Below are positions 6,675 to 11,497 of a stretch of 11,497 nt of DNA, piece after piece. Both the position numbers and the translations under genes were made by a program. Source of the stretch: DATJPW01 sp035506215 (GTDB taxonomy: Bacteria; Desulfobacterota; Desulfomonilia; Desulfomonilales; Desulfomonilaceae); contig DATJPW010000357.1 of the NCBI GenBank assembly GCA_035506215.1, positions 1 through 11,497 on the forward strand, written 5' to 3'. How positions within the stretch are numbered: the first letter of the stretch is position 1; every line of letters begins with the position of its first letter. Under the pieces are notes generated by a model that saw nothing but the letters and a program-made list of their open reading frames with translations, ran no database searches and was not told where the DNA came from.

Positions 6675-7451
6675 ATGCCTCGCAAGATTCAGCGGTATGG
6701 TTGGATTCCAGATTTGCCGGACCACCGAGATTTCCTCTACGCTGCACCAATAGCGACGCTACGAGCCCTGCCGACAAGTATCGATCTGAGATCTCAGTGT
6801 CCGCCGGTTTATGACCAGGGCCAGTTAGGCAGCTGCACTGGAAATGCGATTGCAGGCGCCATTCATTTTGATCGGTTGAAACAAAACCTACAACCGGCCT
6901 TCGTACCTTCCAGATTGTTCATTTACTACAACGAACGCGGGATGGAGGGGACCGTAGGCACAGACTCTGGTGGGCAGATACGCGATGGAATAAAGAGCGT
7001 AGCAGCACAGGGAGTGTGTCCGGAAGGCCCTCCGCCTCCTGATTGGTCATACGACATTTCACAGTTTGCAGCCAAACCACCCGAGGATTGTTATCAAACG
7101 GCCCTTCAGCACACGATCAAGGTTTATTCCAGGCTGCCTCAGGACCTCAACCAAATGAAAGGATGCCTTGCCTCTGGTTACCCGTTCGTTTTTGGCTTCA
7201 CCGTCTACGAGAGCTTCGAAAGCCAAGAAGTGGCAAACACAGGACATGCACCGATGCCCGCTCCTGGAGATGCTGTTGTCGGTGGGCACGCGGTAGTGGC
7301 GATCGGCTATGATGATTCACAACAGGTATTTCTAGTGCGGAATTCTTGGGGAGAAGGATGGGGTATGAAAGGATACTTCACTCTTCCCTACGCCTATTTA
7401 ACGCAGAGCAGACTTGCTAGCGATTTTTGGACGATTAGAATGGTAGCATAA
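6675..7451 (+). CDS. Papain-like cysteine peptidase, family C1A
   Basis: A 258-residue peptidase with all the papain active-site elements in order: VYDQGQLGSCTGNA with oxyanion Gln48 and nucleophile Cys54, GGHAVVAIGYDD with catalytic His205, and VRNSWGEGWGMKGYF with Asn223. LPTSIDLRSQCPPVYDQG (32-49) is the usual start of the mature domain. Only about 30 residues precede it, so the long I29 inhibitory propeptide of papain-type zymogens is absent. There is also no signal peptide. The start is the ATG at 6675 because AAGGAG (6661-6666) is eight bases upstream; a TTG at 6669 is too close to it. Transcribed from the extended -10 promoter at 6543-6570. It converges, 50 bases apart, on a gene for a chagasin-type inhibitor of exactly this peptidase class, which could take the place of the missing propeptide as the control. 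Substrate unknown. Confidence 0.93.
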   Translation: MPRKIQRYGWIPDLPDHRDFLYAAPIATLRALPTSIDLRSQCPPVYDQGQLGSCTGNAIAGAIHFDRLKQNLQPAFVPSRLFIYYNERGMEGTVGTDSGGQIRDGIKSVAAQGVCPEGPPPPDWSYDISQFAAKPPEDCYQTALQHTIKVYSRLPQDLNQMKGCLASGYPFVFGFTVYESFESQEVANTGHAPMPAPGDAVVGGHAVVAIGYDDSQQVFLVRNSWGEGWGMKGYFTLPYAYLTQSRLASDFWTIRMVA

Positions 7452-7501
7452 GGCACGCTTATCCTTGGTCGGTGGCGCCCCCGGTTCCCTTAAAGCACTT
7501 A

Positions 7502-7864
7502 TCACTTCATGGCGTTAACTTGGAGCTTGAAGGTTTGGGAAGGTTGACGAGTATTCTCCCATTTTCGCCTGTACGACAATTCAAGAATCGCGGCACCAAT
7601 ATCGACTACTTGAAACCGCCACCAATGAATGCCACCTTGTCCAGGTGTCACGTCTCCTGGTTCGAAGGAATCTTCAACAAGAGCAAAGACCTGGCCGCCG
7701 CTTGCTTGGAGGTGCCAGCGGAATCCAGTCATGGGATTCTCCGGAAGGCGAAGTTCCAGAGTGTCTCCCAGCAGCATTTCGATTACTTGTCCGTCAAAAC
7801 TCTGGTCGACGACCAATGCCATTCCCCTTGCATTTTGGGACCTCAAGAAGTCTTTCGTCAACAC
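7502..7864 (-). CDS. Chagasin-type (I42) inhibitor of papain-like peptidases
   Basis: Up to 120 residues, the size of chagasin-family inhibitors, which block C1 cysteine peptidases with three loops on an immunoglobulin-like beta fold. The loops are recognisable: ENPMTGFRW (42-50) for the NPTTG loop, PGQGGIHWWRF (74-84) for the GxGG loop, and YRRKWE (98-103) for the RPW loop, with Lys in place of Pro. The start is uncertain: GTG 7864 gives 120 residues without a good SD; ATG 7822 gives 106 residues with a G-rich stretch too close to it. No signal peptide is visible, matching the equally leaderless peptidase next door. It lies 21 bases behind the phospholipase D-like gene, so the two are probably one transcript, and converges with the peptidase gene. 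That they form an enzyme/inhibitor pair is inference from family knowledge and position. Confidence 0.87.
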   Translation of the reverse strand: MLTKDFLRSQNARGMALVVDQSFDGQVIEMLLGDTLELRLPENPMTGFRWHLQASGGQVFALVEDSFEPGDVTPGQGGIHWWRFQVVDIGAAILELSYRRKWENTRQPSQTFKLQVNAMK

Positions 7865-7885
7865 TGAAGATGATGTGCCCAGAAC

Positions 7886-8566
7886 TCATTCCATTTGTCG
7901 CTTCTTTGTGGCTGTCTTCTTTGTGGCCGTTTTCTGTGCTCGCGCGGCCATATGCTCTGCAATCAGCTCCGCCTGAAAACGGCTTATGGTGTCCGGGTCA
8001 GTGAAGATCGTCTGTGTGTTGTTCTGCGCTTTGTAGCCGGGGCCGCCTGCTTTCCCGACGACGATGAAGGTGCCTTCGCCAGAGGTCGACCAGTTTGTTG
8101 AGCCCTCGCCGCCAACCTTGCTGTCGGCCACGAAACCTTTGGTATGACTAATTTGACCGGTTGCCGACTGTCCAATAACGAAATAAGTGTTGAACGCGGC
8201 CGGGTCCTTGGCCATGTCAGAGTCGAGAAGTCTTTTTTCGTGCACACTGCCAGCCTGGCTCTTATCCAAGGTGATCAGCATGATTACTCGCGGGTCCGCA
8301 GCTTTCGCCATCAAGATGTCATTGAGTTCGTCGTCATCGAACCCGAACATATTGAGGTACAAGGACACGCTGACGCGGGAAAGAACGTATTTAAGAATGT
8401 CGTGGACGTCGTCACGGCCAACGTAAAATAAGTGGAAGTCCTTGCTTGCGGTGGAGGAGTATGCTTTTTCCTGTGTATACTGTTGGAGATCGAGCAGATC
8501 GAAGGTTTGCAAACTCTGTGACTGGTCCCCCAGGGCGTTGCTGGGACTTTTCCTTGCAGTTCTCAT
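7886..8566 (-). CDS. Single-HKD phospholipase D-like protein with histone-like tail
   Basis: A 226-residue protein with one complete PLD catalytic motif: His141, Lys143, Asp148 and GSTN (155-158) with the spacing HxKx4Dx6GSxN. Classical phospholipases D have two such motifs in one chain; single-motif members such as the Nuc-type endonucleases dimerise to build the site. Residues 60-105 contain the expected strands (VSLYLNMFGF, RVIMLITL). The protein lacks a signal peptide. Residues 207-224 are a basic Lys/Ala/Thr tail with two TATKK repeats, like histone H1 tails, which may bind nucleic acid or acidic lipids. ATG 8566 is chosen because GAGGAG lies eight bases upstream; an earlier in-frame start at 8617 has no SD. 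Followed 21 bases later by the I42 inhibitor. Nuclease or phospholipase activity cannot be told apart from the sequence. Confidence 0.83.
   Translation of the reverse strand: MRTARKSPSNALGDQSQSLQTFDLLDLQQYTQEKAYSSTASKDFHLFYVGRDDVHDILKYVLSRVSVSLYLNMFGFDDDELNDILMAKAADPRVIMLITLDKSQAGSVHEKRLLDSDMAKDPAAFNTYFVIGQSATGQISHTKGFVADSKVGGEGSTNWSTSGEGTFIVVGKAGGPGYKAQNNTQTIFTDPDTISRFQAELIAEHMAARAQKTATKKTATKKRQME
7901..7930. repeat. Tandem 15-base repeat coding the KKTAT tail
   Basis: CTTCTTTGTGGCTGT (7901-7915) is followed at once by a copy with one change (7916-7930). On the minus strand the two copies encode the repeated Thr-Ala-Thr-Lys-Lys of the phospholipase D-like tail. The length keeps the frame, so slippage would lengthen or shorten the tail without breaking the gene. 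Confidence 0.75.
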
Positions 8567-8803
8567 GTCATTGTCTCCTCTCTTATACGCCACTAAAGCG
8601 CCATTACAATGCTCCACTGTTAATCATAGCCTGGATCTCTTGCAGTAAATTATTTGCCAGAACGATGGACCCTTGGTCCTTCAAATGGCTTACGCCAGCG
8701 AATAATTCATGAAAAGCGGAAAAGCGAAGAAACCGACTTTGAACCGCTCTAGCCTAGGACAACTCACTGACAAGCCCATTGTTATGTTGTGTTGTAGCCC
8801 ATG

Positions 8804-9565
8804 TTACTTTTGCTGTCTCTCGCTTTTGAACTTCTCATATTTTTCCTTCAACCTGCTATATTCGCTAGGCTTATTTATGGACAACGGTTTGATGTCATCA
8901 AGCATTTGGTCGTCCATATATCCTGCATCAAGGCAATTCGTCCAGTCAGCAACAGCCTTATCGAACTCAGGTGGCTCAGTTTTAATATAGGCAACCGCGC
9001 GACAATACCTGTAGCTCGGCTCGCCAGGGTATTGCTTCACCAATTCGTCATATATATTTTTGGCTTCACCAGGGTTGGTATCCAAGAGCGCATACCCATA
9101 GTCAGCGTGGATGGAGGGATGACGTGGGTATTTACATACAAGTGACTTGTATATGGAAAAAGAGTCCGCTAGAGTGCCTTTCCGGAACCCGATCCAAGCG
9201 ATATTGCTTACAAGCAGTAGATTTAACTCTTCCTTTGGCACTTCTTCCACATATTTTATGGTGAATTTATTTAGTTGCTGAGCTTCAGACTCCGAAAGCA
9301 ATGGTGTCAAGTGCTTGGACTCTGAGGTACACAACATATCGAGAAAAATGTTGGATAAGATCGCAGAGGATTTAAGGGCCATTTGCCGGTCTGCGAGTTC
9401 GAGATGACTGCCAGCAATGTTGACACTGCTAAGAGAATTCAGTGCGTTCCTGATTTCTGCCCTAAAGAAGACAAGGGAGAAAATCAAGAGCGCTAACCAG
9501 AATCCATTACTTACAAGCGCAATCATCACCGGTTCACTAAAACAAAACCTTTCTTTGGTGTCCAT
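8804..9565 (-). CDS. Membrane-anchored TPR-repeat protein, function unknown
   Basis: A 253-residue protein. Residues 13-34 form one hydrophobic helix (MIALVSNGFWLALLIFSLVFF), followed by FRAEIRNALNSL, a basic amphipathic stretch seen in other single-pass inner-membrane proteins; the rest is then probably cytoplasmic. Residues about 115-205 show TPR-like helix pairs: NIAWIGFRKGTLADSFSIYK, then HADYGYALLDTNPGEAKNIYDEL and YRYCRAVAYIK...FDKAVADW. TPRs usually bind partner proteins. The C-terminus is a charged helix (EYSRLKEKYEKFKSERQQK, with likely coiled coil). No enzyme motif is visible. ATG 9565 has SD AAGGAG eight bases upstream and a TATAAT-like -10 at 9600-9605. The phospholipase D-like gene lies 237 bases downstream on the same strand, too far to assume one operon. 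Confidence 0.75.
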   Translation of the reverse strand: MDTKERFCFSEPVMIALVSNGFWLALLIFSLVFFRAEIRNALNSLSSVNIAGSHLELADRQMALKSSAILSNIFLDMLCTSESKHLTPLLSESEAQQLNKFTIKYVEEVPKEELNLLLVSNIAWIGFRKGTLADSFSIYKSLVCKYPRHPSIHADYGYALLDTNPGEAKNIYDELVKQYPGEPSYRYCRAVAYIKTEPPEFDKAVADWTNCLDAGYMDDQMLDDIKPLSINKPSEYSRLKEKYEKFKSERQQK

Positions 9566-9599
9566 CGGGAATTCTCCTTTTCAAGAACACGCTTCGGAC

Positions 9600-9605
9600 A
9601 TTATA
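9600..9605 (-). promoter_or_regulatory. Possible -10 element of the TPR protein gene
   Basis: On the minus strand this reads TATAAT, 34 bases before ATG 9565, so transcription would begin about 28 bases before the start codon. No good -35 box is found at 16-18 bases, so an activator would be needed or the match is chance. Confidence 0.35.
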
Positions 9606-10125
9606 TTTCCAGTAATTCTCCGACGTGCCCCGCATCTTGGAGGTCTTCCGGATCTTGATACGTCACTTCAAGGCTCCCCGCCCAAAAAAGTTGTCGCCTT
9701 GTCTGTTCTGATTCTGCGAGTTGGTCCTGCCTTCACATCGCTCAAAAAAGGGATTTTCACTATATCTAACCGTACCGCCCCCAGGCCGACTCCGTCAATT
9801 ATTTTTCACATCCGTGTTCGTTACCCTAATACGGGGCGATAATGTGGGGCCAAAGGAAACGCCTGCTCCACAAGGAAATGTCGCCTCCCACCCTGATACC
9901 ATACTTTCGCTCCGACTACGATCAGAAGCACTGGTCTATGAAAAGGGCTTCATGAACATGAGGTCAGTCACGTGGCAGGCAAGCTATATCAACGCGGCAG
10001 AAAAAGTGGGGGAAATGCACGTTGGCAGTCACGCATGACCGTGCCGACAGTGACTCTATTTCACCATTACAATGAAACTTACAATTAGACGAGTAGGGTG
10101 ACGCGGTCGCCACGTCGGGGAATTT

Positions 10126-10142
10126 GTTCTCAGTCTGAGAAC
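10126..10142. promoter_or_regulatory. Perfect 17-base dyad GTTCTCAG-T-CTGAGAAC followed by T5
   Basis: Eight-base arms are perfectly inverted around one base. As DNA this suits a dimeric regulator. As RNA it gives a seven-base stem with a GTC loop, and CC plus five T follow at 10143-10149 on the + strand, so a weak intrinsic terminator is also possible. No + strand gene ends just before it, which favours the operator reading or a remnant. Confidence 0.4.
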
Positions 10143-10252
10143 CCTTTTTACGGGTGACGCATCTAACATATAAATTGCTGAATGGGCTGAATTGTATAAA
10201 ATTTTAGGCCAAGCGAGGTTTGGAGTAATCAACAAGTCCGGAATAGGGAAAA

Positions 10253-10278
10253 TTGCTGCGATTTGTTTAAAGCAGCAA
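10253..10278. repeat. Inverted repeat TTGCTGC / GCAGCAA
   Basis: Seven-base perfect arms around a 12-base AT-rich loop in the gene-poor region. Role unknown; no T-run follows. Confidence 0.3.
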
Positions 10279-10590
10279 AATCACTGGTGAACCTCAATGG
10301 GAGAGGGGGGTGCACGAGAAGGCCGAGCACTCGCAGAGCGTCACTATTGCAGACGAATCGAATCATCGTCGGCCGGACCCCAGGTTACTAAGCTCCTCGC
10401 CCAAGCACACCCGGTTCCCCATAGACCCAACCCGCGATTCAGATCCCGTGTTCCAGGGCCGGGGGTGCTGAATTGCAGGATACGAATTGAAAGGCCTTTC
10501 TTCACAAGTGACAAAATAAGAAACAGTGTGTCCGGAAGAGTAAATGTATACAAATTCGAAAGATACGACGGTCAGTAAAAAAGCTCAGAA

Positions 10591-11319
10591 ATGACAGATG
10601 CACGGAAAACGGTGATCGTGACCGGTGGCTCGCAAGGCATCGGAGCAGGTCTTGTAAGGGCTTTTCTGGATCGCGTTTAGAACGTGGTGGCGAATTCGCG
10701 AAACATCACCAAGTCCGGTGCGTTCGAGGCATCAGATGAACCCGCGTTGGGCTATGGAAGCATCGCCGAAGCGGCAACGGCGGCGAATATAGCCAAAGTT
10801 GCCAAGAGCAAATTTGGATCGATCGACGCGCTGGTCAACAACGCCGGCATATATTTCTCGAAGCACTTCACGGATTACACGTTCGAGGATCTGCGGTCTC
10901 TCGTTTCCGTCAACATCGAAGGTTTTCTCTTCATCACCCAGCTCGCGATCAAGCAGATGTTGGTTCAGAAGACCGGCGGAAGCATCGTCAATATCACGTC
11001 GACGATGGTGGATCACCCGATCGCCGGAATAAACGCTGCGGTTCCCATGATCAGGAAAGGCGGCATTGAGGCCGTCACGCGGAACCTGGCGATGGAATAC
11101 GCGAAACAGGGCGTACGCGTGAACGCCGTTGCGCCGGGAATTGTCGATACGCCTATGCACAAGGATGACCCGAACGATTTTCTCAAGACGCTGCAACCGA
11201 TGGGACCGATATTCGATGTGAAAGACATTGTGGACGCGATCGTTTATCTGACGGAAGCCGGTCAGGTGACCAGGGAGGTGCTGCACGCGGACGGCGGTGC
11301 GCACGTTGGCAAATGGTAG
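10591..11319 (+). pseudogene. Short-chain dehydrogenase/reductase interrupted by amber codon 30
   Basis: The frame from ATG 10591 begins with a sound Rossmann start, KTVIVTGGSQGIGAGLV (TGxxxGIG at 11-18), then meets TAG at 10678-10680 (codon 30). After it, the same frame runs without a break to TAG 11317-11319, with NVVANSR directly following, NNAG (83-86), NITS near 134-137 and the SDR C-terminal HADGGAHVGKW. In relatives, as I recall them, this place reads GYNVV, so the TAG probably replaces a Tyr codon (TAC/TAT) and the preceding Gly is also changed. A restart at GTG 10684 would give 211 residues without the NAD-binding loop. The usual YxxxK motif reads PMIRK (Pro152, Lys156), so the catalytic Tyr is absent, a feature I believe some relatives share. 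No clear SD. GC-richer than the genes to the left, so possibly acquired. A sequencing error could also explain the stop. Confidence 0.75.
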
Positions 11320-11344
11320 CCTGCAGGCAAGAGACGCCTCTCTT
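11319..11344 (+). terminator. Weak paired hairpins just after the dehydrogenase stop
   Basis: The palindrome GCCTGCAGGC (11319-11328) overlaps the stop codon and is followed at once by AAGAGA-CGCC-TCTCTT (11329-11344), a six-base stem with a four-base loop. There is no T-run, so intrinsic termination is doubtful. Confidence 0.2.
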
Positions 11345-11450
11345 CGGAAACAATATCGAACGCACCACGCCTTAAGGAACAGGTGATTCTGTTGGTTGAC
11401 GCTCGCATTCAACGAATCTGACTTCGCTTTAACGCATGGGAGGAAAAAAC

Positions 11451-11497
11451 ATGGCAAATCCCATTCTGGTCACCGGCGCGGCGGGCCGCGTCGGCGC
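11451..11497 (+). CDS. NAD(P)-binding protein, NmrA/extended SDR-like, N-terminus only
   Basis: ATG 11451 follows a good SD (GGGAGGA, 11438-11444) at six bases. The 15 complete codons read MANPILVTGAAGRVG, a first beta strand and the GxxGxxG dinucleotide-binding loop (Gly9, Gly12, Gly15) typical of NmrA-like and epimerase-type Rossmann proteins. The window edge cuts the rest. It follows the broken dehydrogenase by 131 bases in the same direction and shares its higher GC. Confidence 0.75.
   Translation, partial: MANPILVTGAAGRVG

Larger units (their letters stand above)
9606..10590. other. Gene-poor 1-kb region
   Basis: No frame here has an SD, a recognisable motif and protein-like composition together. 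The longest, at 9721-10038 and 10297-10578 (+), give unrecognised Arg/Pro-rich sequences that look like chance translation. The region holds a perfect 17-base dyad (10126-10142) and a weak hairpin (10253-10278). Base composition seems to change near its right end, where the GC-richer dehydrogenase segment begins. Confidence 0.5.

Noticed and set aside
9721..10038. 105-codon + strand frame in the gene-poor region
   Set aside because: No SD and the translation has no motif or fold-like pattern; its second half is only mildly protein-like.
10678..10680. TAG of the dehydrogenase read as pyrrolysine or programmed readthrough
   Set aside because: The place corresponds to an ordinary Tyr in relatives as I recall them, is not a catalytic site, and no recoding element is visible; a nonsense change is simpler.
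1..11497. CRISPR array, insertion sequence, transposase or integrase
   Set aside because: No regularly spaced repeats, no terminal inverted repeats with a transposase-like frame, and no recombinase motif were seen.

Overview
The window is bacterial DNA of medium GC. Most genes have clear Shine-Dalgarno (SD) sites of the AGGAG type, and genes lie on both strands with gaps of 20 to 1000 bases. It looks like an accessory stretch of mixed single genes rather than one large operon. No ribosomal, tRNA or taxonomic marker gene is present, so the organism cannot be named. A predicted selenocysteine codon implies a host with the SelA/SelB/SelC machinery, which fits many environmental Gram-negative lineages.

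Left part (1-2809, + strand): an unrecognised partial frame, a possible 45-residue small ORF, a ferritin-like diiron protein related in layout to AurF-type oxygenases (544-1488), an OsmC/Ohr-family protein (1636-2211), and a small thioredoxin-like gene. That gene is best read through an in-frame TGA as a 110-residue selenoprotein (2477-2809). A short hairpin with a G-rich loop lies just past the TGA, at the distance expected of a bacterial SECIS. These three genes suggest a redox or peroxide theme, but the gaps between them mean that one transcript is not proven.

Middle (2979-6228, - strand): a berberine-bridge-type FAD-linked oxidoreductase, preceded upstream by a large phosphoesterase of the phospholipase C/acid phosphatase family. 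A 446-base divergent control region (6229-6674) separates the phosphoesterase from the next gene and carries a perfect dyad and a strong extended -10 promoter.

Right-middle (6675-9565): a papain-like (C1A) cysteine peptidase on the + strand converges with a chagasin-type (I42) inhibitor of the same peptidase class on the - strand. The inhibitor sits 21 bases behind a single-HKD phospholipase D-like protein with a histone-like Lys/Ala tail. Further upstream is a membrane-anchored TPR protein. A peptidase beside its cognate class of inhibitor suggests a controlled proteolysis module.

Right end (9606-11497): about 1 kb with no convincing gene but with two inverted repeats. It is followed by a GC-richer segment with a short-chain dehydrogenase interrupted by an in-frame amber codon at position 30, and by the start of an NAD(P)-binding protein cut by the window edge. 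The best candidate for something new is the UGA-containing thioredoxin-like gene with its SECIS candidate; the peptidase/inhibitor pair comes second.
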